Positions 24,321-33,364 of a DNA stretch of 53,303 bases are shown here, in pieces. A model generated the notes under the pieces. That model searched no databases. It had not been told where the DNA came from and saw only the letters and a program-made list of their open reading frames with translations. Source of the stretch: Planctomycetota bacterium (lineage in GTDB: Bacteria > Planctomycetota > UBA11346); the NCBI GenBank assembly GCA_013816485.1, contig JACDEI010000035.1, positions 1 through 53,303 on the forward strand, read 5' to 3'. Position 1 is the stretch's first letter. The number at the start of each line of letters is the position of its first letter. The position numbers and the translations under genes are program-made.

Positions 24321-25243
24321 GCACTGCCCGCCGCGATGAGCCCACACCGGTCGACCGTCTGATCGCGGCCTATGGCAGCGGTCCTGGCATCAACGACGCG
24401 GAAAGTTGCCCGCTGCCGAGCCGCGAAAACGTGGCCAAGGTCTGCGATCTGGTTTTGACGCTGTTTTTTCCAGGGTTCTTCACTTCGGGTGCGGTGACGC
24501 AAAAAGATCTCCCGGAGTTCACCAAGGCGCGCATCGCCGCGCTGACCACCGCGCTGCGCAAACACCTGCATGGGACGGTGGCGTTTGTGGCGATGCGCGA
24601 AGGACGCTCGTGCGATGATGTCGAAGCCACGGTGCGCGAGCACATCCACGGCGTCATCGCTGAACTGACCAGTGTGCGCGAGCTGGTGCTGACCGATGTC
24701 GAGGCCGCCTTCGCCAGCGATCCCGCCGCCGCCGATCGCGCGACGGTGATCCTGAGCTACCCGTGCATCGAAGCGCTCGCTGTCCAGCGTTTCGCCCATC
24801 GCCTGTACCGCCGCGGCATCCCGATCTTCCCGCGCATGTTGACCGAAGTGGCGCACAGCCGCACCGGCATCGACATCCATCCCGGTGCCACCATCGATGA
24901 ATCGTTCTTCATCGACCACGGTACCGGCGTGGTCATCGGTGAGACCAGTCGCATCGGCAAACACTGCGTGCTTTACCAGGGTGTCGGCTTGGTGGCGTGG
25001 AATCCGCTGGCCAAAGACGAACACGGCGAACTGAAGCGTGGCGCATCGAACAAACGCCACCCGGATATGGAAGACCACGTGACGATCTACGCCGGTGCCA
25101 CGGTGCTGGGCGGCGACACCGTCATCGGCCACCACAGCGTCATCGGCGGCAACGTCTGGCTGACCCATTCGGTCGAACCCTACAGCGTGGTGACGATCAA
25201 GGATCCGGAGTTGAACATTCGCAAGCGCAAGGGTGCGAAGTAG
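24317..25243 (+). CDS. cysE: Serine O-acetyltransferase
   Basis: 308 residues from a GTG overlapping the previous stop (GTGA). The N-terminal helical domain (about 1-165) precedes a left-handed beta-helix with hexapeptide repeats: IDIHPGATI, FFIDHGTGVVIGET with the catalytic His, VLYQGVGL, DHVTIYAGATVLGG, and VTIKDPELNIRKRKG. It acetylates L-serine with acetyl-CoA, the first committed step of cysteine synthesis. The N-terminal part is of the longer plant/EpsC-like type. Coupling to a membrane protease gene is probably positional rather than functional. No cysteine synthase is in the window. Confidence 0.92.
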   Translation: MSTARRDEPTPVDRLIAAYGSGPGINDAESCPLPSRENVAKVCDLVLTLFFPGFFTSGAVTQKDLPEFTKARIAALTTALRKHLHGTVAFVAMREGRSCDDVEATVREHIHGVIAELTSVRELVLTDVEAAFASDPAAADRATVILSYPCIEALAVQRFAHRLYRRGIPIFPRMLTEVAHSRTGIDIHPGATIDESFFIDHGTGVVIGETSRIGKHCVLYQGVGLVAWNPLAKDEHGELKRGASNKRHPDMEDHVTIYAGATVLGGDTVIGHHSVIGGNVWLTHSVEPYSVVTIKDPELNIRKRKGAK

Positions 25244-25327
25244 GCGGCGACCAAGGGCGTCACCGCGGGTGAATTCAGGCGCTGAGATTGCGCTGAACCG
25301 CGCAGCCCAGCCGGCGTTAGCCCGGAC

Positions 25328-26128
25328 ATGATGCGCACGGTTGCGGTGATGGCTTCACTGGTGCTCACGGCAGGGGGTTGGCTGCTGCACACCGCGAACA
25401 CCCCATTCGTGGGGGCGCGGACCATGCCCGAAGACCTGCCGGCGGTTGATCAGGGCATCCCGTTGACCCGCATCGATCTGCCCACGGAGGCTCCCATCGC
25501 CACGTCGGAGGAAGCCGAAGTGGTGGCATCGTGGTGGAGTCGTCAGCCACAGGAGCTAGTCGCTGTGGCCCGGTCACTGTTGTCGGCCAGCGTGACGGCC
25601 GAGGATGGAACCACGCTCTATGCCTATGGCTGCGCCGATGGCGCCCAGGTGGTGCTGGTCACCAACCACCAGGGACTGGTCGGGCGGTGTGAATTCGATG
25701 CGACGGGAACTCTGCGTTTATGTGACGACCGGCCCAGCGACACACTACCAATCGTCGTGCCGCACCACGGTGGAGCACAGCGTCGGACCTCGCCGGAGGA
25801 CGCCCAGCAACTCGCTGTTCATCTCCTGCGGCTGCGGGACAGCTCGCCAATGTTTTGGTTTGAGGAGGCTTTGGCAGAGTCCGCCGAGGCGCAGTGGGAA
25901 AGCGATTGCGATGGTTGGCTACGAACCGTCAAAACCATCTCGTCGGCGGGGAACAGCGGCACCACCGGCACGTTCAAGCTCGACGCCAACGGTGTGGTGC
26001 AGGAGGCGCGTACGTTTCATTGGCGGCGCATTGGCCCATGTTATGCCCGAGCGAAAAAAAACACGCCGCCAGCGTCCCCGGACCAACCAGATGAGCCAGT
26101 GCCGACCCTACCGGTGGCAAACAACTGA
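25328..26128 (+). CDS. Exported protein of unknown function
   Basis: 266 residues; ATGs at 25328 and 25331. A signal-like N terminus (VAVMASLVLTAGGWLL) is followed by an acidic, Ser/Thr-rich mature chain with three or four Cys (YAYGCADG, GRCEFDATG, GPCYARAKKN) and a Pro-rich end. Cys pairs suggest disulfides in the periplasm. No family recognised. The 85 bases on each side hold no visible element beyond GGGAGACC before the next gene. Confidence 0.6.
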   Translation: MMRTVAVMASLVLTAGGWLLHTANTPFVGARTMPEDLPAVDQGIPLTRIDLPTEAPIATSEEAEVVASWWSRQPQELVAVARSLLSASVTAEDGTTLYAYGCADGAQVVLVTNHQGLVGRCEFDATGTLRLCDDRPSDTLPIVVPHHGGAQRRTSPEDAQQLAVHLLRLRDSSPMFWFEEALAESAEAQWESDCDGWLRTVKTISSAGNSGTTGTFKLDANGVVQEARTFHWRRIGPCYARAKKNTPPASPDQPDEPVPTLPVANN

Positions 26129-26213
26129 CCTGAGGAATTGTCGCGGTTGCCCCGGCCTGGGTCTTTCCCCCGCGGACAACCCCACATGATGCGCCTCCCT
26201 TCTGGGAGACCTC

Positions 26214-27383
26214 ATGCCCCTGACCAGCGACCAATACCTGCGCTACGCGCGCCACCTGACTCTGCCAGAATTCGGTGAAGCGGGGCAGGAGAAACTGCTG
26301 AAATCGTCCGTGCTGCTGATCGGCGCGGGTGGACTCGGCAGTCCGTTGGCGCTCTACCTCGCCGCTGCCGGTGTCGGTCGTCTCGGCATCATGGACTTCG
26401 ACGTGGTCGACGTGTCGAACCTCCAGCGTCAGGTCATTCACCGCACGCAGGACGTCGGCACCAGCAAAGCGAAGAGCGCCAAGCGCGGCGTGCAGGACCT
26501 CAATCCCGGCTGTGTGGTCGACATCTACGAAGAAGGCATCACCTCGGCCAACGCCTTGGAGATCATTGCCAAGTACGACATCGTCATCGATGGCACCGAC
26601 AACTTCCCGACGCGTTACCTGGTGAACGACGCCTGTGTGTTCCTGAACAAAGTGAACATCTACGGCTCGATCTACCGCTTCGAGGGCCAAGCCACGGTGT
26701 TCGACACGCGCAAGAAAGCCGACGGCACGCGCAATGGTCCGTGTTATCGCTGCCTTTACCCCGAACCGCCGCCCCCAGGTGAGGTCCCGTCGTGCGCTGA
26801 AGGTGGCGTGCTCGGCATCCTGCCTGGCACCATCGCAATGATCCAGGCGACCGAGGCGATCAAGGTTCTCAGCGGCATGGGCAAGACACTCGCCGGACGT
26901 TTCCTGCGCTACGACGCGATGAACATGACCTTCCGCGAGCTGAAGCTGCGCCCGGATCCGACCTGTCCGGTGTGCAGTGCGAAACCGACCATCACGCAAC
27001 TCATCGACTACCAGCAGTTCTGCGGCATGGGCCGCGGGGAGACCGCCGTGAACAGTGAGAACCTGGAAATCAGCACCACCGACTACGCCGCGCTGCGCGA
27101 GGCGGGCAAGGAGCACCTGCTGCTCGACGTGCGCGAGCCGTTCGAACTCGGCATCTGCCAGATTGAGGGCAACCTCAACATCCCGCTCGGCCAGTTGCCC
27201 GGCCGCCTTGGCGAACTCGCCGCGTGGAAGGACAAGCTCGTCGTCGCCCAGTGTAAATCTGGTCGCCGCAGCATGAAGGCGTTGGAGACGCTGAAGAAAC
27301 ACGGCTTCAGCAACGTGCTGAACCTCACGGGCGGCATCCTTGGCTGGGGCGAAGACATCGACCCGTCGATTTCTGCCTACTAA
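26214..27383 (+). CDS. moeB: MoeB/ThiF adenylyltransferase with rhodanese domain
   Basis: 389 residues. The E1-like domain (about 1-265) has the nucleotide motif GAGGLGSP, Asp in DFDVVDVSNLQRQ, two zinc CxxC pairs (CYRC and CPVC) and the catalytic-type CAEGGVLG. A C-terminal rhodanese domain (about 285-389) has the sulfur-carrying Cys in CKSGRRS. The protein adenylates the C terminus of MoaD/ThiS-type sulfur carriers and may also load sulfur, as in MOCS3/MoeZ. With no moaD or thiS nearby the pathway (molybdopterin, thiamin or tRNA thiolation) is open. A periplasmic rhodanese lies 2 kb downstream, probably unrelated. Confidence 0.94.
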   Translation: MPLTSDQYLRYARHLTLPEFGEAGQEKLLKSSVLLIGAGGLGSPLALYLAAAGVGRLGIMDFDVVDVSNLQRQVIHRTQDVGTSKAKSAKRGVQDLNPGCVVDIYEEGITSANALEIIAKYDIVIDGTDNFPTRYLVNDACVFLNKVNIYGSIYRFEGQATVFDTRKKADGTRNGPCYRCLYPEPPPPGEVPSCAEGGVLGILPGTIAMIQATEAIKVLSGMGKTLAGRFLRYDAMNMTFRELKLRPDPTCPVCSAKPTITQLIDYQQFCGMGRGETAVNSENLEISTTDYAALREAGKEHLLLDVREPFELGICQIEGNLNIPLGQLPGRLGELAAWKDKLVVAQCKSGRRSMKALETLKKHGFSNVLNLTGGILGWGEDIDPSISAY

Positions 27384-27458
27384 ATCCCTGGACGACTCGA
27401 CTCCCCGGAGCGGAACAAAAAACCCCGGGAGCCGCAGGACGTGTTACGGTTCTCGCGC

Positions 27459-27701
27459 ATGAGCCTGCTCAAATTCGTTCCCGGCCGGAATTCGCACCTG
27501 ACGGCCACGGTCGCCACCGGGCGTTATGTCATCGTCGACTACGGCCGCGAAGGCTTCGACGCGACCTTCACCACCACCGCCGGCGAGGAGACCGTCGTCG
27601 CGCCGGAGAAGGGTGGTCGTTTCCACAAGGCCAGCCGCCACGCCATGGCCTGTTGCGAGCAGCATTGCGCACGTCAGGCCAGCGGTAACGCACTCCCCTG
27701 A
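27459..27701 (+). CDS. Small protein of unknown function
   Basis: 80 residues from the ATG at 27459 (MSLLKFVPGRNSHL). The middle looks like a small beta-rich domain (GRYVIVDYGREGFDATFTTT), then EETVVAPEKGG and a His/Cys-containing tail (HAMACCEQHC) that could bind a metal. No family recognised. The ribosome site is weak, so the gene call itself is moderate. Confidence 0.45.
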   Translation: MSLLKFVPGRNSHLTATVATGRYVIVDYGREGFDATFTTTAGEETVVAPEKGGRFHKASRHAMACCEQHCARQASGNALP

Positions 27702-27773
27702 AAACCTGACAGTACCTCAGCGCCCAGGGCATGTTTCCCGTAGTACCCTGGCGCACCCGTCCTTGAGGCCCCA

Positions 27774-29303
27774 ATGCGCTCCCTCCAGCGTTCCCTCCTG
27801 CTGTCCGCCTGCCTACTCGTCGCGTGGTCGATCGTGCCCTCGGCGGAGGCCGTGGACAAAGGTCCGACGGCGGCGGACAAGAAATGGTTCGAGGCGCGCG
27901 CCGCCAACCGCAGCGGTCGCGACGGCATGTACAAGGGTGCCGCAGCCGATCGCATCGAGCGCGCCAAGAAGGCCGCCGCGGTTGCGCAGGAGGTGGCGAA
28001 GAAGGCCGCCGACACCCGTGTGCCGGGTCAGGACCAGACCTTCGCCCGCATCGTCGAGTTCATCGAGCGCCTCGATCCGGCGCAGGCCGAACCGGTGAAG
28101 GCCGCCTTCGCCGCGCTGCCGGCGGAACCGGCGAGCGCCGAACCTAAGGCGGTCAAGGCCTGGGAGACGTTCTTCAAATCCAAACGTGCCGCGCTGACCA
28201 AGCCCACCGAGGTGCTGGGGGAGAAGGCGCTCGGCGTCAGCGTCACCGACATCGCCTACGACTGCCTGCAACAGGTCTTCACCTACGACCCCGACCATGC
28301 CTCGCTGCGCAAGGCCCTGGGACAGACCAAGGTCGATGAACGCTACTACGGTGCGAAGGACATGGAGCTGGTGAAGGCCGGCCTGCGCTGGGACAGCAAG
28401 CTCGGCTGGATCGTCATCAAGGACCTCGTGCGTTACGAGAAGGGCGAGTACTTCGATCTCCAGACCCGGAAGTGGACCACGTTGGAGGAGGCGAACACGC
28501 TGCGCGCCGAGCGTAACCAGCAATGGGTGGTGCAGACCGAGCACCTGGAGCTGCGCGGCACCGCCAAGCTGCAGGAGCTGATCGACGCGGCCAACAAGCT
28601 CGAAGCGTTCTACGCGCAGGTCTTCGCTTCGTACTCGCTGTTCTTCAGCAAGGAGGGCAGGAGCGACTTCAAACTGATCTTCGGCCTGCTCGACCATCCG
28701 CGCCTGGTGATCAACATCGCCAAGGATCCCACCGCCTACAAAGCGTCGCTGCCGGACGGCGTGCCGGCGGGGTTTTCCGCCGGCATGTGGATCCCCGCAG
28801 TCGGTGCGTCGTTCTTCTACGCCGGTCCGATGGAAGTGATGTACCACGAGTTCGCTCACCAGATCCTCGACGTCTTCAGCGAGGGCAGCCGTGCACCGGT
28901 GTGGGTGGTGGAAGGCATCGCGGTCTACACCCAGGCGCCGGTTTACCGTGAGGGCGAGCTGCGCCTGGGCGATCTCAGCAAGAACGGCATGATCCGTACG
29001 CACTTCCGCCGCCTGGCGGCGAAGAATGCCATGGCGCTCGACACCTTGATGGCTCTCGATTACCGCGCGTGGAGCGGTGCCGCCGATCCGGGACCGCAGT
29101 ACAGCGCCGCCGGCGCACTCGCGCAGTTCTGCATGGAGGCCGACAACCGAAAGTACCGCGCTGACTACGTCGAGTTCGTGCGCGACAGCTACCAGGGTCT
29201 GTCCCAGGGCCACACCCTGTGGGACTACCTCGGCATGACGCGCGCCGATTTCATCTCCGCCTACCAGGCGTGGGAACAAGCCACCGGAACGACCATCAAA
29301 TAA
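27774..29303 (+). CDS. Secreted HExxH metallopeptidase, DUF1570-like
   Basis: 509 residues with a signal peptide (LLLSACLLVAWSIVPSAEA). A Lys/Ala-rich helical region (about 25-150) is followed by a globular part. The zinc motif is HEFAH at 358-362 (MYHEFAHQILDVF), and Glu380 in WVVEGIAVY fits the third ligand of gluzincins. The spacing and the EGSRAPVWVVEG text recall the DUF1570 proteins common in planctomycetes. Periplasmic or surface protease; substrate unknown. A periplasmic rhodanese gene starts 20 bases after its stop and may be co-transcribed. Confidence 0.8.
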   Translation: MRSLQRSLLLSACLLVAWSIVPSAEAVDKGPTAADKKWFEARAANRSGRDGMYKGAAADRIERAKKAAAVAQEVAKKAADTRVPGQDQTFARIVEFIERLDPAQAEPVKAAFAALPAEPASAEPKAVKAWETFFKSKRAALTKPTEVLGEKALGVSVTDIAYDCLQQVFTYDPDHASLRKALGQTKVDERYYGAKDMELVKAGLRWDSKLGWIVIKDLVRYEKGEYFDLQTRKWTTLEEANTLRAERNQQWVVQTEHLELRGTAKLQELIDAANKLEAFYAQVFASYSLFFSKEGRSDFKLIFGLLDHPRLVINIAKDPTAYKASLPDGVPAGFSAGMWIPAVGASFFYAGPMEVMYHEFAHQILDVFSEGSRAPVWVVEGIAVYTQAPVYREGELRLGDLSKNGMIRTHFRRLAAKNAMALDTLMALDYRAWSGAADPGPQYSAAGALAQFCMEADNRKYRADYVEFVRDSYQGLSQGHTLWDYLGMTRADFISAYQAWEQATGTTIK

Positions 29304-29323
29304 TCCTGCCTCAGGAGAACCCC

Positions 29324-29716
29324 ATGCGCCACCTGCTCATCCTGCTCATCCTACTCGTCCTGCCGTTCACCCTGCCGCTCGCGGCGGAAGAGATGAAACA
29401 CACCACCGATTCCGTCGAACAAGTGAAGACCAGCGTTGCGGACGGCAAAGCCGTCATCGTCGACGTGCGCGAACAGGCCGAGTGGGACAACGGCCATCTC
29501 AAGGCGGCGCAGCTCGTGCCGCTCAGCCTGCTGAGCAAGGACGGCGCGGAGATCCCAGGCACCCTACCGAAGGACAAACCGATCTACCTGCATTGCCGCA
29601 GCGGCGCGCGCAGCCTGAAGGCGGCGGAAATCCTCAAAGCTAAGGGCTACGACGTGCGTCCGCTGCAAGCGGGCTACGGCCAGTTGGTGAAAGACGGCTT
29701 CGAAAAGGCGGAGTGA
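29324..29716 (+). CDS. Periplasmic rhodanese-domain protein
   Basis: 130 residues from the ATG at 29324 with CAGGAG eight bases upstream. The signal peptide is LLILLILLVLPFTLPLAA; a single rhodanese domain has VIVDVREQAEWDNGHL and the active-site loop HCRSGARS with the persulfide-forming Cys. It would carry sulfur or handle thiol or cyanide chemistry outside the cytoplasm. It is probably in an operon with the upstream metallopeptidase. The stop lies ten bases before an inverted-repeat element. Confidence 0.88.
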   Translation: MRHLLILLILLVLPFTLPLAAEEMKHTTDSVEQVKTSVADGKAVIVDVREQAEWDNGHLKAAQLVPLSLLSKDGAEIPGTLPKDKPIYLHCRSGARSLKAAEILKAKGYDVRPLQAGYGQLVKDGFEKAE

Positions 29717-29726
29717 CAGGAGAATG

Positions 29727-29818
29727 GCCACGGACCACAGGCTACAGGCTACAGGTCGCATCACGGACGTTCATTCCACGACCTGTAGCCTGTAGCCCGC
29801 TGTCGCGTGGCCACGGTC
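29727..29818. repeat. Inverted tandem-unit repeat, CTACAGG unit
   Basis: The left arm 29738-29758 holds repeats of the 7-mer CTACAGG ending in TCG; the right arm 29779-29799 mirrors it at 20 of 21 bases; the spacer is 20 bases. GGCCACGG stands at both outer ends as a direct repeat. It fills the gap between convergent genes. Confidence 0.87.
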
Positions 29819-29820
29819 CT

Positions 29821-30897
29821 TTACCCAGGGAAAATCGGCGAAGCGTCGAGCGCGCCATGCCGCGCCAGCACCGGCCACAATACCTCGCGGTAATCATTCG
29901 CCACCGCCACGTCGCCTGGGCCTTCGAGGAAATCGTCGCTCAGTCCCGGCCACTTCCCCTGCACGCCGCCGGTGACGCCGCCGCCAAGGATCAGGCACGC
30001 ACCACCACGACCGTGATCGGTGCCGAGGCTGGTGTTCTCGGCCACGCGGCGGCCGAACTCACTGATCACCACCACGCTGACCGCTGCGAGATCCTGTCCC
30101 AGGTCGGTGGCGAATGCCGACAGGCCTTGCCCTAGGGCGCTCAACCGTCCGGGCAGCACGGTGTCCTGCACGAAGTGGCTGTCCCAGCCGTCGAGATCGA
30201 CGCACGCGACCTTGAGTCCGACGCGCGCTTGGATCAGCCGTGCGGTCAGGCGCAGGCGTGCGGCGAAATCAGCGGCGGTGTCGCCGTGTTGCGCGCTGGT
30301 CGGATACGTCGCGCCGTTGGCCGGATGATCGGCGGCCTTGCGCAGCGCATCGAGGCGTTCGCTTGCCGCGAGTGCCGCCAGCGCCGGCGCACCGAGCAGG
30401 GTGTCGCCGGCGGTGAGCGCGCCGACAGCGCCCATCAGCGCGTGGTCGTCATCACCGCTGAGATCGTTCAGCGAGGTGAACGCGGTTGCCGTCGGCGCAC
30501 CACGCAGGCTCTCGCTCACCGCCGAACCGAGTGTCACCGCTTCCAGCACGCCGAGACCGCCGCTGCCTTGCGCTTGACGCAGAAAACGCCCGAGCCAGCC
30601 GCCGGAGACGTTGTGCCCGCCGTGGTCCATGAGGTCCTGGGCGTAGAAGTGCGAGCGCGTGTCGTCGTCACTGCCGCAGGCGGGGATCACCGCCAGCTTG
30701 CCGTCGTCGAAGAACCTTCCGAGTGGCGCGAGCAGCGGATGCAGCTCGAAGCGATCATCCAGACGATGGCCGCTGCCGCGTTTCACCGCCAGCGTCGGCC
30801 GGGCGCGGAAATAGGCGTCTTCGCCGGTCGGTGCCACCAGCGTGAGACCGTCGGCACCGCCGCGCAGGAACACCAGGACCAGGGTGCGATCGCTCAT
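29821..30897 (-). CDS. DUF1501 family protein
   Basis: 358 residues. The start VLVFLRGGADGLTLVAP, the HPLLAPLGRFFDDGKLAVIPACG segment, the LDGWDSH motif and the VVISEFGRRVAEN / TDHGRGGACLILGGG end are the DUF1501 (sulfatase-like fold) signature. Usual members are exported by Tat, but this one has no leader, so it may stay in the cytoplasm or ride with its partner. It follows the DUF1800 gene by six bases; the two families are almost always paired and their joint function is not established. Last gene of a five-gene operon that begins with an ECF sigma factor. Confidence 0.93.
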   Translation of the reverse strand: MSDRTLVLVFLRGGADGLTLVAPTGEDAYFRARPTLAVKRGSGHRLDDRFELHPLLAPLGRFFDDGKLAVIPACGSDDDTRSHFYAQDLMDHGGHNVSGGWLGRFLRQAQGSGGLGVLEAVTLGSAVSESLRGAPTATAFTSLNDLSGDDDHALMGAVGALTAGDTLLGAPALAALAASERLDALRKAADHPANGATYPTSAQHGDTAADFAARLRLTARLIQARVGLKVACVDLDGWDSHFVQDTVLPGRLSALGQGLSAFATDLGQDLAAVSVVVISEFGRRVAENTSLGTDHGRGGACLILGGGVTGGVQGKWPGLSDDFLEGPGDVAVANDYREVLWPVLARHGALDASPIFPG

Positions 30898-30903
30898 GGG
30901 TGC

Positions 30904-32370
30904 TCAACAGCGTTGGAAGGCGGGTGAAGCGAGCGCGAGCGCCAAGGCGTTGTCGCCGGCCACGGCGAGCGCGGCGTTTTCGCGGGCATCCGCCTGGCGG
31001 GCGAAAAGGTGGGTCGCGACGGCACCAGGTGAACCGCAACGCTGGACCAGCGCTGCGGTGTCGGCCCGTGTGCCCGGCAGCGCGCCACGGGCAAAGGCCC
31101 CGGCGAAACGCCAGCGCCACAGCAGCGTGCCGGTCCAGGCCTCGGCGTGTTCGGGTTGGCCATCCGGGGTGGGGAACTGGAACGGCAGGTGGCCGAGCCG
31201 CCCGAGGTAGTCGATCAGCGCGTCGCCGGCGTCGCTGTGCGCTGCCGTCGCGCGCAGGCACGAGGCGACGTAGTGGAACGGGCGTTTGAGCTTGGTGGCG
31301 AATCCCGCCGGCGCGCGGAAGGCGTCGCTGTCGATCAGTGCGCGCATGGTCAGCGCCAGATCCCCACGGCTGACGGTGAAAGCCTGCGCCACGTGGTCGA
31401 CCGCCGCCGCCGGCGGATCATCGGCGATGAAGCGCGTGCAGAGCTTGCGCGCCACCTGCCGCGCGGTCGCGGGATGCGCGGTGACTAGGCGCAGCACGTG
31501 GTCGAGATCGCGTTCACCACCGCCGGCGGGGAGGGTTTCTCCCAGCACGATCTTGGCGCCGTCGTCATGGGCATCGCGGTGAAACTCCACCAGGCCTTTG
31601 CGCCACTGATGACGGTCGCGCACCGTCCAACCACTCAGGCAGCGCGCGACCTCCATGACGTCCTGCTGGGTGTAGCCGCCGTCGACGCCGAGGGTGTGCA
31701 GCTCCAACAGTTCACGCGCGTAGTTCTCGTTCGGTTTCGCGCCCTTGCCCTCGACGCGGTTCACCCGCCCGTCGAGGTACCACAACATCGCCGGGCTGAG
31801 TACCACCGCGCGCAGCAAATCGCTGAATCGTCCGAGCGCATGCGGGCGGATGACCTCGCGGTCATAGGCCACCGTCACCCAGGCGCACTCGCCCTTCGAC
31901 ATGTCGACGTTGAAATGGTCGTTCCAGAAATGGCAGAGCTGTTCATGGAGCTGACGCTTAGAATACACCGCACGCAGCAGTGTGGCGGCGGTCAGCTCAT
32001 GCAGCAGCACGCGCTCCTTGAATTCGTAGAGTTCACCGAGCGGTTCAGCCAGCGCCTCGCGTCGGCGGATCAGGCGCTCGCACACGCTGTCGTCGATGGT
32101 CTCAGGATGGAGCTGGCGCACCACCCACGCTTCGACCGCGCTCTCGGGAGTTTTCCCCAGCGCCAGTAACGCGGCGCGGTCATCCGGATGTTCGCCGAAG
32201 GTCAGGCGGCGCAGCACGTGCGCCGGCAGATCGAGTGTTGCAGCCGGATTCACCGCCGTCGTTGGGGGTTCGACGCCGAGCACCAGGTCGACCGCCTGCT
32301 GCGGTCCGCAGCCGCTGAGCGCCAACAGGCCGGCACCACCGCCAAGCAGCAGGTGACGCCGGGTGATCAC
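30904..32370 (-). CDS. DUF1800 family protein with Tat/lipoprotein leader
   Basis: 488 residues from a GTG at 32370 that overlaps the upstream stop (GTGA). The leader VITRRHLLLGGGAGLLALSGC combines twin arginines with a lipobox Cys, so export by Tat and lipidation are likely. The body has the DUF1800 pattern: HVLRRLTFGEHPDDRAAL, LCHFWNDHFNV, LRAVVLSPAMLWYLDG, GKGAKPNENYARELLELHTLGV and GYTQQDVMEVARCLSGWTV. The molecular function is unknown. Longer in-frame readings upstream have shadow composition. Confidence 0.93.
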   Translation of the reverse strand: MITRRHLLLGGGAGLLALSGCGPQQAVDLVLGVEPPTTAVNPAATLDLPAHVLRRLTFGEHPDDRAALLALGKTPESAVEAWVVRQLHPETIDDSVCERLIRRREALAEPLGELYEFKERVLLHELTAATLLRAVYSKRQLHEQLCHFWNDHFNVDMSKGECAWVTVAYDREVIRPHALGRFSDLLRAVVLSPAMLWYLDGRVNRVEGKGAKPNENYARELLELHTLGVDGGYTQQDVMEVARCLSGWTVRDRHQWRKGLVEFHRDAHDDGAKIVLGETLPAGGGERDLDHVLRLVTAHPATARQVARKLCTRFIADDPPAAAVDHVAQAFTVSRGDLALTMRALIDSDAFRAPAGFATKLKRPFHYVASCLRATAAHSDAGDALIDYLGRLGHLPFQFPTPDGQPEHAEAWTGTLLWRWRFAGAFARGALPGTRADTAALVQRCGSPGAVATHLFARQADARENAALAVAGDNALALALASPAFQRC

Positions 32371-32936
32371 GCGCCCGCTCCGACGCCCGACACCACCGGT
32401 GCGACCGTCACCACCGTCGCAGCGGTGGCATCCGCGGCTGAGGAGACACGCGGTACCACCGGACGTCCGCCGCGCATGGCCATCAGCGCGGCGCCGAGAC
32501 CGCTGACCAGCGCCCAGGGCATCATCACGAACCAGCCGATCAGCGGCAGCAGGAACACCAGGGCCAGTACGATGCCGCCACGCAGGACGCGGCGCCACGG
32601 TTGCCCGGCATCGCTCGGCGAGGCTAGGCCGGTGCCGACGCGCAGCGCGAGGCCGGCGGAACCAAGCAGGGCGATCATCACCGGCACAGTAAGGATGAGC
32701 AGCGCGACGATGCCGAGCGCCGGATTCAATTTCGACAGCACGGCGGTGAGCACCAAGACCGGCACCAATACCGCGAGCCCCAGGAAGGTCGCCGCCACCG
32801 GTCGCCGTCCGTAACGTTCGGCCGCGCCCTCCACCAGCGTGGGGAACAGCCCATAGGCACCCAGCCAATGCGAGATGAATACCAGCAGCGTACCGAGGAT
32901 GATGAGGAACCAGGTGAGGACATCAGCCATGATCAT
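32367..32936 (-). CDS. Membrane protein of unknown family
   Basis: 189 residues from the ATG at 32936, whose ATGA overlaps the upstream stop; an ATG at 32930 is possible. Four or five hydrophobic helices (VLTWFLIILGTLLVFIS, FLGLAVLVPVLVLTAVL, LGIVALLILTVPVMIALL, GGIVLALVFLLPLIGWF) are followed by a flexible Val/Ala/Thr tail. No family recognised. It sits between the single-TM protein and DUF1800, with overlaps on both sides, so it belongs to the same translation unit. Confidence 0.75.
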   Translation of the reverse strand: MIMADVLTWFLIILGTLLVFISHWLGAYGLFPTLVEGAAERYGRRPVAATFLGLAVLVPVLVLTAVLSKLNPALGIVALLILTVPVMIALLGSAGLALRVGTGLASPSDAGQPWRRVLRGGIVLALVFLLPLIGWFVMMPWALVSGLGAALMAMRGGRPVVPRVSSAADATAATVVTVAPVVSGVGAGA

Positions 32937-33364
32937 GGGTTTTTCTCCTGAACGGAAGAGGCGGAGGATGGCAGCAGCCAGTCACCGACCGCGTCAAACA
33001 CGCGGGCTGGCGACCACTGCGGTGCATCAGAGGCGAGGGTGGCGAGCGCCGGCGGCCGTGGTGGCGCCGGGATGAAGAGGGTGTCGGGCACGCCTGGGCG
33101 TCCGAGCGTCAACGTGCTGCGCAGATCCTCGCGCGGCACCAGCACCTGTACGGCGACACCCAGGCCGATGAGGCAGGTGAGGAACAGGCTGGCGGCGAGC
33201 GCCATGCCGCGCCAAGCACGTTCGCTCTCGCGTTGCCGCGCGGCGAAGGCCAGACCGTGTGCCGCGAAACGCGCGGCATGCAGATCAGACAACGGCGCGC
33301 GTTGTGCAGGTGCCTGCCGTGCAGCGGTGACGAGCGCCTGCCAACGGTGATCGAAGTCAGTCAT
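32933..33364 (-). CDS. Single-TM protein after sigma factor, anti-sigma candidate
   Basis: 143 residues, ATGA overlap with the sigma gene. A cytoplasmic N-terminal part (about 1-50, MTDFDHRWQALVTAARQ) precedes one membrane helix (about 55-75, GMALAASLFLTCLIGLGVAV) and a Pro-rich outer part. This is the layout and position of membrane anti-sigma factors, but the zinc motif HxxxCxxC is absent. Function as an anti-sigma is inferred from position only. Confidence 0.6.
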   Translation of the reverse strand: MTDFDHRWQALVTAARQAPAQRAPLSDLHAARFAAHGLAFAARQRESERAWRGMALAASLFLTCLIGLGVAVQVLVPREDLRSTLTLGRPGVPDTLFIPAPPRPPALATLASDAPQWSPARVFDAVGDWLLPSSASSVQEKNP